Shown here: positions 56,026 through 64,000 of the stretch, in pieces
Position numbering within the stretch: position 1 is the first letter of the stretch
How the letters are laid out: each line of letters opens with the position of its first letter
Assembly (NCBI RefSeq): GCF_900088415.1
Contig: NZ_FLLQ01000001.1
Span: forward strand, 372,001-436,000
Source: Vibrio mediterranei
GTDB taxonomy: Bacteria; Pseudomonadota; Gammaproteobacteria; Enterobacterales; Vibrionaceae
DNA: 64,000 nucleotides
Direction: 5' to 3'
Program-made: the position numbers and the translations under genes
The notes under the pieces: model-generated
What the model saw: only the letters and a program-made list of their open reading frames with translations
The model's database searches: none
What the model was told of the DNA's origin: nothing

Positions 56026-56103
56026 AATTACCTCGACCTTAACGCCCCTATTCACTACTTTGCTCACTAACAGAGGCATTGCTTCCCGTTATTTGGAATA
56101 AAT

Positions 56104-56137
56104 GTGCGGCAGCGTTTTTTGGTCTCCGCTGCCGCAC
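56104..56137 (-). terminator. Strong hairpin between xdhD and guaD
   Basis: GTGCGGCAGCG (56104-56114) and CGCTGCCGCAC (56127-56137) pair perfectly over 11 bases with a 12-base loop. On the minus strand the stem is followed by ATTTATTCC. It probably ends or reduces xdhD transcription before guaD. Confidence 0.7.
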
Positions 56138-56143
56138 TGTTTG

Positions 56144-59014
56144 TTATAATTTATTGAGACCTTTGAGGATTTTCTCTGGTGTAAAGTGCCACTCACGTAG
56201 CCATACGCCACAAGCGTCATGAATTGCTGTTGCAATGGCAGGCGCTGCACCGTTTACACCAATTTCAGAGATAGATTTCGCACCGTATGGTCCAACAGGA
56301 TCATCACTTGGCACCAACACCGCTTTGAAATCTTTTGGAATGTCACCAATCTTCGGCGCACCATAGCTCTTAAGATCGGTGTTGACTGGCACACCGTTGT
56401 CGTCGTAAATAAGCTCTTCAAACAAGCTGTGACCGATAGCGCGCATACTCGCACCGTAGATTTGACCAAGTGCCAAATCTGGATTCACTGGAGTACCGCA
56501 ATCGAGCAATGCATGGAACTTATCAAGTCGGATTTCACCGGTTCTAGTATTGACGGCAACTTCTGCAAAGTTTGCCCCGTAAGGGAAAGCGAACTCAGCA
56601 GTAGTGAAGCATCCTGAAGCCAACAGTTGTCCCCAACCCGTTCCGCTTTCTGCTTTATGCGCGATGTCGAAGAAAGTTACTTCACCAGCAGGCCCTTTTA
56701 CCAAGCCAGGTGCGACGATTTGTACATTTTCAACCGACTCTTCAAGCATTTCCGCACCGTACTTCAAGATTTTCTCACGCATCGCTTCTGCAGCGCGTTT
56801 TGCTGCATTACCTGAGAAGCAAGTGCCAGAAGAGGCATACGCGCCTTTATCGAAAGGTGCATGGTCAGTGTCACCAGAATGAATCGTAATATCTTCCAGT
56901 GGACACTTAAGAACTTCAGCAGTTAATTTAGCGATCACTGTATCAAGACCTGTACCGATGTCTGCGCCACCTGAATGAACGATGAAAGTACCATCGGAGG
57001 CCATCTTGATGCTGCAGTTCGCTTGGTCGATATCAGGAATTCCTGATTTCTGTTGAATGATCGCTACACCTCGACCCACTTTCCAATCACCTTGATGATC
57101 TTTTGGTGAATCCCATTCGATGAGCTTACGACCTTCACGAAGAATTGCTTCTAACGCACAACTGTGTACCTTAGGAGTGGTGGTAGGCATTTTACCTTCG
57201 CCGATAGCACCAAGAATCTTAAGCTCTTGGCCTTCAACGACTCGGTTTTTCTCAATCATATCGAGATGGTCAATACCTAGCTCTTCCGCAAGTTCCGCCA
57301 TCGCCATCGTCAATGCGTAGTTACCTTTCGGCGCACCATAACCTTGATAAGCACCTGTTGGACAGATATTTGAATAGTACGTAGTGACTCGGAAATCGAC
57401 GTTGTCACAAGGGTAAAGCGGTAGTGACAAGGCAGGACCATTTGATGGTACCGTTAATGCGTGGTTACCATAAGGGCCAGTGTTCGCGAGGAATTCCATA
57501 TCAATAGCGGTGAGCTTACCGTCTTTGGTTGCCCCAAGTTTCACGGTCACTTTCGCTACGTGGCGAGTGGAGTTACAAATAAACTCTTCTTCGCGAGTAT
57601 GGTGGAAATACACTGGACGACCCGTGGTATAGGTTGCCCAAGCACAAACGTCTTCAAGAAGGATGTCTTGTTTTGAGCCGTAGCCACCACCAACACGCTC
57701 TTTGACGATGTGAACTTTGTTCTGTTTCACATTAAGGATTTTGGCGACTTGGCGACGTACGTGCCAAGGCACTTGTGTAGAGTCGTGCATGATGACGCGA
57801 TCGCCATCCATGTAGCTGTAACAGATATGCGTTTCGACTGGTAGTTGCTGTACCTGCTTCGACTCATAAGTACGCTCTAAAATAACATCCGCTTCCGCAA
57901 AACCTTTGTCTAGATCACCAATGTGTCCACGAACGCCCGCTGCGATGTTCTTTCTTGGCTCACAGCCAATTGGGAAATTCACAATCAGTTTGCCTTCGCG
58001 AGGATCAGCGTTGGCATTTTGTAGCTCTAGATCGTCTGGTGCCCCTACTCCATATTCAATTGGCTCGTTATGAACAATTGGTGCATCTGGAGCGCGCGCT
58101 TCGTCGATACTCATGACAGGCTTGAGTACTTCGTACTCAACATCGATCAGTTTCAGCGCTTCGTTAGCTATGTCTACAGACTCGGCAACAACAGCAGCAA
58201 CACGGTCACCAACGTGACGCATTTTTTGACCGAACATACGTCTATCAAGCGGTGAAGGCTCTGGCGCACTTTGACCACCCGGCGTATAAGGAATATCAGG
58301 GCAGTTAAGGTGAGTGATGACACTCACTACACCCGGTAAGGCTTCTGCTTTAGATACGTCTAGATGCGTGATCCAAGCATGAGCATGTGGGCTGCGCAGC
58401 ATTTTGATGACACAAGCATTAGCAGGAATGCGATCTTCTACATAACAAGGCTTAGCCTGAACCATTTTCGCAGAGTCGAGTTTTGGACAGTTCTTACCAA
58501 CTACATCCAAGTCATCTCTAAACTCTGGCGCAAACATCTCGGTGTATTGAGGATCAGCTTGGCGTTTCACCGCCAACTCAACAACTTCATAGAATTGCTG
58601 ATAACCAGCATCACGGCTAAACAAACCCGATAGTGCATCGTCTATTTCTTCGCGTGTAGGTTGTTGAATACGCTCTAGTAAATCAGTCAACAGCAATGCC
58701 AATGCTGGGTCGTTATATCCCGATTGAACAACACCAACATCGATCATCGCTTGTTGAACTAAACTGAGTTGATTCCAAGAAGACAGTGCTTCGGCCGTTT
58801 TGACTTCACCACCTTCCAATTGAGCTGCAATAAGCAGTGATGCGTTGACAAGTTTACCGTTGAACAACACAACATCTGAGCCCGCGAACCCCCAACCATC
58901 ATCACTATTTCGGACCGAATGCAGTCCCATAGAATGCAATAGTGTTTGAACGTTGGTTTCTGGTGCGCAATGAGCCGTTTCAGGTCGGCCATTAAGATTA
59001 AATTGAATAGACAT
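56144..59014 (-). CDS. xdhD: XdhD-type molybdenum hydroxylase, molybdopterin-binding subunit
   Basis: This 956-residue protein matches E. coli XdhD along its length and is part of a predicted selenium-dependent molybdenum hydroxylase. The first 80 residues have a ferredoxin-like pattern (VRNSDDGWGFAGSDVVLFNG) but lack all the cysteines of a 2Fe-2S site. The molybdopterin-binding part shows KMVQAKPCYVEDRI, ERVGGGYGSKQDILLEDV near 485 and CGTPVNPDLALGQIYG. The catalytic glutamate is in GPYGAKSISEIGVNG near 920. Its start overlaps the ygfM stop by one base, so the two subunits are coupled. The substrate is probably a purine. Confidence 0.95.
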   Translation of the reverse strand: MSIQFNLNGRPETAHCAPETNVQTLLHSMGLHSVRNSDDGWGFAGSDVVLFNGKLVNASLLIAAQLEGGEVKTAEALSSWNQLSLVQQAMIDVGVVQSGYNDPALALLLTDLLERIQQPTREEIDDALSGLFSRDAGYQQFYEVVELAVKRQADPQYTEMFAPEFRDDLDVVGKNCPKLDSAKMVQAKPCYVEDRIPANACVIKMLRSPHAHAWITHLDVSKAEALPGVVSVITHLNCPDIPYTPGGQSAPEPSPLDRRMFGQKMRHVGDRVAAVVAESVDIANEALKLIDVEYEVLKPVMSIDEARAPDAPIVHNEPIEYGVGAPDDLELQNANADPREGKLIVNFPIGCEPRKNIAAGVRGHIGDLDKGFAEADVILERTYESKQVQQLPVETHICYSYMDGDRVIMHDSTQVPWHVRRQVAKILNVKQNKVHIVKERVGGGYGSKQDILLEDVCAWATYTTGRPVYFHHTREEEFICNSTRHVAKVTVKLGATKDGKLTAIDMEFLANTGPYGNHALTVPSNGPALSLPLYPCDNVDFRVTTYYSNICPTGAYQGYGAPKGNYALTMAMAELAEELGIDHLDMIEKNRVVEGQELKILGAIGEGKMPTTTPKVHSCALEAILREGRKLIEWDSPKDHQGDWKVGRGVAIIQQKSGIPDIDQANCSIKMASDGTFIVHSGGADIGTGLDTVIAKLTAEVLKCPLEDITIHSGDTDHAPFDKGAYASSGTCFSGNAAKRAAEAMREKILKYGAEMLEESVENVQIVAPGLVKGPAGEVTFFDIAHKAESGTGWGQLLASGCFTTAEFAFPYGANFAEVAVNTRTGEIRLDKFHALLDCGTPVNPDLALGQIYGASMRAIGHSLFEELIYDDNGVPVNTDLKSYGAPKIGDIPKDFKAVLVPSDDPVGPYGAKSISEIGVNGAAPAIATAIHDACGVWLREWHFTPEKILKGLNKL

Positions 59015-59811
59015 TACGCTACCCCCTTCGCCATTTCACGGCATTCAATTAGTAGGTCAGAGATCACGATGGCACTTAGGTAAGTTTTGTACTCAGCGCT
59101 ACCACAAATATCCTCCACGGCGTGAATTGAATTCTTAATGGCTTGCTCTAGCTCATCACCACTAAATGTCAGACCTTCAACATCGCGCAGTCTTACTGGC
59201 TTAGCGATTTCGTCAAAACGAGTCGCGACCCCTTCCATAGCAACAATCTGTTTGCCTTGCTTATCTACAGACACCGACGCATTAATAACGCGTAGGCCAT
59301 CAGCGCTTCTTGCTACTCGTTTGCTTAGTGCAGCAAGCGTGATGTCAGGAATGACGATCTCTTTAATAAGCTCATCACTTGGTTGCTGAATGTAAGCTTC
59401 CAATTCAACCTGCTTGTCATCCGCGAAGCGAACTAAAGCATTGAGAGCCATCAGGACAGGAACTAGCGGAGCTTCACATTGATTCGCAGCTATTTCACCA
59501 CCAATCGTTGATTGATTTCTTAGATGTCTTGAATAGATGAAGCCCGCAGCTTGTTTAATGTTGCTTGGGACTAACTCACTATCGACAAGATCTTGAATTC
59601 GGCTCATAGCGCCCAAAGTGAGGGTGTTACCATCTAGTTTGATATAGTCCAAACCCAGTTTGTCGATTGCGACAAAAACACCTGCATCACTGCGAGTCGG
59701 TGCTGCGTTTAACTTAGATCCTCCGGCAAACCACACCGCTTGACTTCCATGGTTAGCTTTAAGCTCCAACGCTGCACTCACTGTGTCCGGCGTGAGGTAT
59801 TTAATATTCAT
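59014..59811 (-). CDS. ygfM: FAD-binding subunit of molybdenum hydroxylase (YgfM)
   Basis: This 265-residue FAD subunit of the xanthine-dehydrogenase family pairs with XdhD. The flavin-binding segments are WFAGGSKLN near residue 28, RSDAGVFVAIDKLGLD near 40, and AGFIYSRHLRNQSTIGGEIAANQCEAPLVPVLMALNA near 88. The last contains the TIGGxIA motif of this fold. Since XdhD lacks Fe-S ligands, electrons would have to pass between Mo and FAD without the usual 2Fe-2S pair, or through YgfK. It is the first gene of ygfM-xdhD, with a 294-base control region upstream. Confidence 0.94.
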   Translation of the reverse strand: MNIKYLTPDTVSAALELKANHGSQAVWFAGGSKLNAAPTRSDAGVFVAIDKLGLDYIKLDGNTLTLGAMSRIQDLVDSELVPSNIKQAAGFIYSRHLRNQSTIGGEIAANQCEAPLVPVLMALNALVRFADDKQVELEAYIQQPSDELIKEIVIPDITLAALSKRVARSADGLRVINASVSVDKQGKQIVAMEGVATRFDEIAKPVRLRDVEGLTFSGDELEQAIKNSIHAVEDICGSAEYKTYLSAIVISDLLIECREMAKGVA

Positions 59812-60063
59812 ATTCTTCGCCTTTTAGCATTGATTAGATTGAATTACAGAAAAACTGTTACTAGGTAAAAGGCAACATTTGAGCCAATGCTTACTTTGTT
59901 ATTTAGTATTCGTGAGCTCGGTCTAATATTGAAAGAATTTGCGATATAGATCGTGATTTTCAATATCAAATTAAACTGTACAGACTAGCCAAGTGTTATT
60001 TATTGTCATTGATTTTAACCATCAATTAACAAATTAATTATTCATTATTAGGTGATAGATGAA

Positions 60064-60104
60064 TATCAAATTGATACTTTCGATACTATTTTATCAAGTT
60101 GATA
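60064..60104. promoter_or_regulatory. Paired TATCAA-N-TTGATA palindromes upstream of ygfM-xdhD
   Basis: TATCAAATTGATA (60064-60076) and TATCAAGTTGATA (60092-60104) are 13-base palindromes with centres 28 bases apart. They lie in the region separating the mocA-like gene from ygfM. TATCATATTGATA occurs again at 52493-52505, between the MarR gene and ygfK. MarR proteins bind short palindromes of this sort, so the nearby MarR protein is the prime candidate. Confidence 0.6.
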
Positions 60105-60105
60105 G

Positions 60106-60699
60106 TTAATACTTTGATTGCGTTAACTTAAGCAGTTTTTGGTAGGCTTCGGGAGTATCTACATCTAAATGAATAGTTGGGTCGCAAAGTCTAAGGTATG
60201 CCATCTCTCCTAGCTTGAGAATCGACTTCATCGAATCAAAGTTTCCTTGGTCTCGTTGAGCCTTAAAGCTTGCCGTATGTATCAACACAGGGTGGCCTGT
60301 TGCGTGTGGTTCACCCGGGAACAACGTGCCAGTAACCTTATGTTCCCAAAGAGTTTTATAAATTTCTTTTTCGATACAAGGCATATCACCATGGCTGATA
60401 TAGAAGAACTCTGTGTCGACCTCATTAATGCCTAATTGAAGTGAAGAATACATGCCTGAGCGGTAATGTTGGTTTCGTACAATGGTGACCTTTGTGTTGT
60501 CTTGAAACCGCTCAATCAACTCGTCTTCTCTATGCCCAACCACTAAAATTACACGAGTACAGAATGACAACGCATTTGTGATACTTTGCTCTAAGATCGT
60601 ATTGTCTTTATAAGGTAGAGTTAATTTCCAGCATCCCATTCGAGATGATAATCCGGCTGCTGGAATGACACAGTCAATGTTATTTTTATTTTTTATCAT
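60106..60699 (-). CDS. MocA/YgfJ-family molybdenum cofactor nucleotidyltransferase
   Basis: This 197-residue MobA-like nucleotidyltransferase resembles MocA and YgfJ, which add a nucleotide to molybdopterin. It has the N-terminal VIPAAGLSSRMGCWKLTLPYKDNTILEQS motif, VILVVGHREDE near 51, SHGDMPCIEKEIY near 102 and GEPHATGHPVLIHTASF near 140. It is divergent from yqeC with only 51 bases between the chosen starts, so the two probably share a control region. Its likely client is XdhD. CTP or another nucleotide specificity cannot be told from the residues I can read. Confidence 0.9.
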   Translation of the reverse strand: MIKNKNNIDCVIPAAGLSSRMGCWKLTLPYKDNTILEQSITNALSFCTRVILVVGHREDELIERFQDNTKVTIVRNQHYRSGMYSSLQLGINEVDTEFFYISHGDMPCIEKEIYKTLWEHKVTGTLFPGEPHATGHPVLIHTASFKAQRDQGNFDSMKSILKLGEMAYLRLCDPTIHLDVDTPEAYQKLLKLTQSKY

Positions 60700-60750
60700 A
60701 CGAAATTCGAATTGAGTTTTTTGTATTTTAATCTATTGGATTGGGTAAAT

Positions 60751-61560
60751 ATGCCAATGTCGTCAAATAATTCTTTTTCCGAGTTTGCACATTCATTAAT
60801 TTCAGCAACCATCAGTGCCCGTGAACCAATAACTATTTCCTTAGTGGGTGGCGGAGGAAAGACACAACTCTTGTATCGGCTTGCTAATGAATACCAGCAA
60901 CTTGGCCACAAAGTATGTGTCACGACAACCACCAAGATGTACTTTCCTAATGCGCCAGAGCTAAATCAAGTCACGGACTTTGCCTCCCATTCACCATTAC
61001 CATCAACGGGTATTGCTTTTGTTTATAGTGAACGTTTATCTCCAAGCGACAACGATGAAAAAGTGAAAGTTCGTGGCCTATCTAACGAACAGATTGAATC
61101 CCTAAAACGTCAGCAACTTTACTCTGTTTTTATCATCGAAGCAGATGGTTCACACCGACTTCCTCTTAAGGCACCTGCTAGGCACGAGCCTTGCATTCCT
61201 AACCATAGTGATGTGGTAATTGGTGTCACTGGTGCAGATCCGATACTTAACCCGGCTAATCCTGAAGCCATTCATCGTTGGAATGAATTCAGTATGTTAA
61301 CGAAATGCAACGAAGGGTCAGTCGTCGGGAAAAATCAAATTCAAGCATTGGTGAATAGCGACCAAGGTCTGTTTAAAGGATGCAGTGAGCAACAACAAAA
61401 AATATGGGTCATCAATAGGTTCGATTTAGCCAGCGATAAAGTACAACTGACTGAATTGGCCAAGCAGATATTTGATGAAGAACCCCAGCTCGCTCAACTT
61501 GCAATAACACAAATGACGGCAGATAACCCAATCCACCACATTTTCAATCGGACTCTATAG
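60751..61560 (+). CDS. yqeC: YqeC-type accessory protein of selenium-dependent molybdenum hydroxylases
   Basis: This 269-residue protein matches the YqeC family, a marker of selenium-dependent molybdenum hydroxylase systems. A P-loop-like ISLVGGGGKTQLLYRLANE lies near residue 29. VCVTTTTKMYFP follows, then VFIIEADGSHRLPLKAPARHEPCIPNHSD near 129 and VIGVTGADPI. The frame is open from a TTG at 60712, but that region would overlap the promoter of the divergent gene, so the ATG at 60751 is preferred (weak site GGGTAAAT). It is followed by yqeB after 22 bases. Its biochemical role is unproven; insertion of labile selenium or cofactor handling is the usual proposal. Confidence 0.92.
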   Translation: MPMSSNNSFSEFAHSLISATISAREPITISLVGGGGKTQLLYRLANEYQQLGHKVCVTTTTKMYFPNAPELNQVTDFASHSPLPSTGIAFVYSERLSPSDNDEKVKVRGLSNEQIESLKRQQLYSVFIIEADGSHRLPLKAPARHEPCIPNHSDVVIGVTGADPILNPANPEAIHRWNEFSMLTKCNEGSVVGKNQIQALVNSDQGLFKGCSEQQQKIWVINRFDLASDKVQLTELAKQIFDEEPQLAQLAITQMTADNPIHHIFNRTL

Positions 61561-61582
61561 CATTTACACAGAGGTAGTTTGG

Positions 61583-63172
61583 ATGAACATTTTCGCCAAG
61601 GCAGCACAGTTAGAGCAAACCAATACACCATTTGCGTTTGCCAATATCATTGAAACAAAAGGCTCTTCTCCTCGTCATACTGGAACCATGCTCGTAGAAC
61701 AAAGCGGACAAATTCATGGCACGATTGGTGGTGGCATGATCGAGCGCTACGTGATCGAGCAAGCTATTGAAGCAATAAATGAAAACAAACCTCGAGTCGT
61801 TACTGGACGAATGACGCGTACCGGCCCTGAAGCTATGGGAATGGATTGTGGCGGTGCAATGACGCTTTCAATTGATGTCTATGGCTCTCGCCCCCGCCTT
61901 TACTTAATTGGGGCTGGTCATGTAAACAGAGCCGTTGCCCAAGCCGCCGCTCCATTAGGATTCGATATTACTGTTGTCGATGCTTATGAGGGCAGCTTAG
62001 CGGAGGAGCATTTCCCCAAAGGCACTCATCGAGTACTAGGCGACACTATGCTCAGTGCCATTGACTCTCTTGATATCACACCAGATAGCTACGTGATTAT
62101 CGCCACCAACCACCAAGATCAAGACGCTATCAACGCAATCGCCCAGAAAAAGACCACGTATACGGGTTTAATGGCCAGCCGCAGAAAAGTACAAACACTA
62201 TTCCAAGGCTTACGCGAATTAGGCACCAGCCAAGAAGAAATTGATCATATCCACTCTCCTATCGGCTTTGATATTGGCGCTGAAACGCCTGAAGAAATCG
62301 CCATCAGTATTTTGGCTGAAGTACTTAATGCGAAAAATGGCGCTTCAGGGGCCAAATTGAAAGAAAGCGTTGGTAGCTTTAATCAAAAACTGGTGCTAGT
62401 ACGCGGTGCGGGTGATATCGCAACTGGAGTCGCTGCGAGATTGCACAATTCAGGCTTTAAAGTAGTCATGAGTGATATTGAAAAGCCAACAATGATTCGC
62501 TGCACGGTTTCATTCGGCCAATGCCTTTACGGCAAACCTGTCACGGTAGAAGGCATTACGGCAGAAAAAGTTCAGTCTTTTGATAAAGCCTGCCGATTGT
62601 TAGAGAAAGGCAAGATTCCTGTGTTTGTAGACGAAACAGGAAAACTCGCCGAGGCCATCAAGCCTGATTTTGTCGTTGATGCCATTCTAGCGAAAAAGAA
62701 CCTTGGCACACACAAAGGAATGGCACCAGTCACCATTGCTTTAGGCCCTGGCTTTACCGCTGGTGAAGACTGTCACGCAGCGATAGAAACCAATCGTGGA
62801 CATCAACTCGGTCGAGTAATTTACGAGGGTCCATGTCAGCCTAATTCAGGTATACCAGGTAGCATTCTAGGTTATACAGAGCAACGGGTGATTAGAGCGC
62901 CTGGCGTAGGTATCTTTACTGCGGAAGTAAAACTTGGCGATTTGGTTGAAGAAGGACAACCTATCGCGAAAGTCGATGACATGGTCGTCTACGCGCCATT
63001 GAGCGGTAAAGTGAGAGGCTTACTAAACAACGGATTGAGTGTTCATCAAGGCTTTAAGGTGGGCGATGTTGATCCGCGTGGTGAAAGCGTTGATCACTGC
63101 ACGATTTCTGATAAAGCTCGTGCGGTTGCAGGCGGTGTTCTTGAGGCAATGTTGTGTTTAAGTGGTCGGTAG
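61583..63172 (+). CDS. yqeB: YqeB-type selenium-dependent molybdenum hydroxylase maturation protein
   Basis: This 529-residue protein matches the YqeB family, the second marker gene of the selenium-dependent molybdenum hydroxylase trait. The N-terminal half is XdhC-like: ETKGSSPRHTGTMLVEQSGQIHGTIGGGMIE near residue 25, a Rossmann motif YLIGAGHVNRAVAQAA near 108 and GLMASRRKVQ. The C-terminal half begins LVRGAGDIATGVAARLHNSGF near 271 and has a lipoyl-like PIAKVDDMVVYAPLSGKVRG near 467. It lies in an operon with yqeC. It probably delivers selenium or sulfur to the molybdenum site of XdhD. Confidence 0.93.
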   Translation: MNIFAKAAQLEQTNTPFAFANIIETKGSSPRHTGTMLVEQSGQIHGTIGGGMIERYVIEQAIEAINENKPRVVTGRMTRTGPEAMGMDCGGAMTLSIDVYGSRPRLYLIGAGHVNRAVAQAAAPLGFDITVVDAYEGSLAEEHFPKGTHRVLGDTMLSAIDSLDITPDSYVIIATNHQDQDAINAIAQKKTTYTGLMASRRKVQTLFQGLRELGTSQEEIDHIHSPIGFDIGAETPEEIAISILAEVLNAKNGASGAKLKESVGSFNQKLVLVRGAGDIATGVAARLHNSGFKVVMSDIEKPTMIRCTVSFGQCLYGKPVTVEGITAEKVQSFDKACRLLEKGKIPVFVDETGKLAEAIKPDFVVDAILAKKNLGTHKGMAPVTIALGPGFTAGEDCHAAIETNRGHQLGRVIYEGPCQPNSGIPGSILGYTEQRVIRAPGVGIFTAEVKLGDLVEEGQPIAKVDDMVVYAPLSGKVRGLLNNGLSVHQGFKVGDVDPRGESVDHCTISDKARAVAGGVLEAMLCLSGR

Positions 63173-63223
63173 TGGGTATTAATAACCCATCACCCACATA
63201 ACGACGCCTTAATGGCTTACGTC

Positions 63224-63343
63224 CGTCATCCTCATGAAAATGAGGACCTTCTACAACGCGTAGAAAACCAAACGTGGTGAGCACGTTAAGTAAATTGAGT
63301 TTACGATGCGCTAGCGGAGATTTCCTTTTTCAAGGAAATGACG
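63224..63343. repeat. REPIN/MITE-like element of about 120 bases
   Basis: Each end consists of CGTCAT followed by a GAAA-loop hairpin, in inverted orientation. The left end is CGTCAT-C-CTCAT-GAAA-ATGAG-GA (63224-63246). The right end, read on the minus strand, is CGTCAT-TTCCTT-GAAA-AAGGAA-A (63343 backwards). About 70 bases lie between. This matches the general build of paired short palindromic repeats dispersed in gammaproteobacterial genomes. No associated transposase gene is in the window. Confidence 0.7.
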
Positions 63344-63375
63344 AAGGTTTTTGATATCACTACATTTCAACAAAC

Positions 63376-63408
63376 AACGCCTGATGGTCTCATCAGGCGT
63401 TTTCTTTT
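63376..63408. terminator. Bidirectional terminator before the right-edge glycosidase gene
   Basis: AACGCCTGATG (63376-63386), loop GTCT and CATCAGGCGTT (63391-63401) form an 11-base perfect stem followed by TTCTTTT. On the minus strand the tail is GTTTGTTG. Confidence 0.82.
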
Positions 63409-63433
63409 ATTAGAACTTACAGAGCTAACTCAC

Positions 63434-64000
<567 letters not shown>

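Noticed and set aside
56219-56617. Plus-strand open frame of 132 residues opposite xdhD
   Set aside because: It overlaps well-conserved xdhD coding sequence and has no ribosome site or family resemblance.
56144-59014. Selenocysteine (in-frame UGA) in the molybdenum hydroxylase
   Set aside because: The xdhD frame has no internal UGA. In this system selenium is thought to be a labile cofactor, not selenocysteine.

Overview
The window looks like a chromosomal segment of a marine gammaproteobacterium of the Vibrionaceae (Vibrio or a close relative). The basis is protein-level resemblance to enterobacterial and Vibrio families (Gsk, XdhD, YgfK, SsnA, PhnA, TyrP, HelD, CreA), the TyrR and PurR operator types, two large chemoreceptors, and compact operons separated by Rho-independent hairpins. 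No rRNA, tRNA, insertion sequence, prophage or CRISPR array was seen. Both edges cut genes: a dehydrogenase E1 alpha gene on the left and a glycoside hydrolase on the right.

Bases 1-22764 are essentially a branched-chain amino acid catabolic island. It holds the 2-oxoacid dehydrogenase genes (E1 alpha, E1 beta, E2); electron-transfer flavoprotein genes etfBA facing the ETF-quinone oxidoreductase gene; a minus-strand valine/isoleucine operon (thiolase, mmsA, acyl-CoA dehydrogenase, enoyl-CoA hydratase, 3-hydroxyisobutyryl-CoA hydrolase, mmsB, an SDR); and a plus-strand leucine operon headed by the MerR-type regulator liuR (liuR-liuA-liuB-liuC-liuE). Two near-identical LiuR-like operators, one between etfB and etfD and one between the valine operon and liuR, tie these units into one regulon. 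The biotin-carrying subunit gene liuD, expected between liuC and liuE, is absent. A few housekeeping-type genes (YjbR, nitronate monooxygenase, NUDIX, ACT-domain protein, methyltransferase) sit between the bkd and etf genes.

Bases 22765-44049 are mixed: a GH2 beta-mannosidase with a palindromic operator candidate, phnA, an endonuclease/exonuclease/phosphatase protein, tyrP with two TyrR boxes, two chemoreceptors, two HAD phosphatases, a CreA lipoprotein, a PAS-GGDEF diguanylate cyclase with a cysteine-rich tail, inosine-guanosine kinase, formate-tetrahydrofolate ligase under a PurR-box promoter, an OmpA-like lipoprotein, a DsbA-like/FKBP pair and helicase IV. Bases 44257-47702 hold two divergent, paralogous periplasmic sulfatases.

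Bases 47777-63172 form a selenium-dependent molybdenum hydroxylase and purine-salvage locus: ygfK-ssnA, a MarR regulator, an NCS2 purine permease, guanine deaminase, xdhD-ygfM, a MocA-like nucleotidyltransferase, yqeC and yqeB. Repeated TATCA-N3-TGATA palindromes near these genes are candidate operators for the MarR protein. A likely scheme is purine import, guanine deamination to xanthine, and hydroxylation or reduction of purine-type substrates by XdhD-YgfM with YgfK as electron partner; YqeB, YqeC and the MocA-like protein would mature the cofactor. The segment ends with a REPIN-like repeat and the 3' part of a GH63/YgjK-like glycosidase gene.
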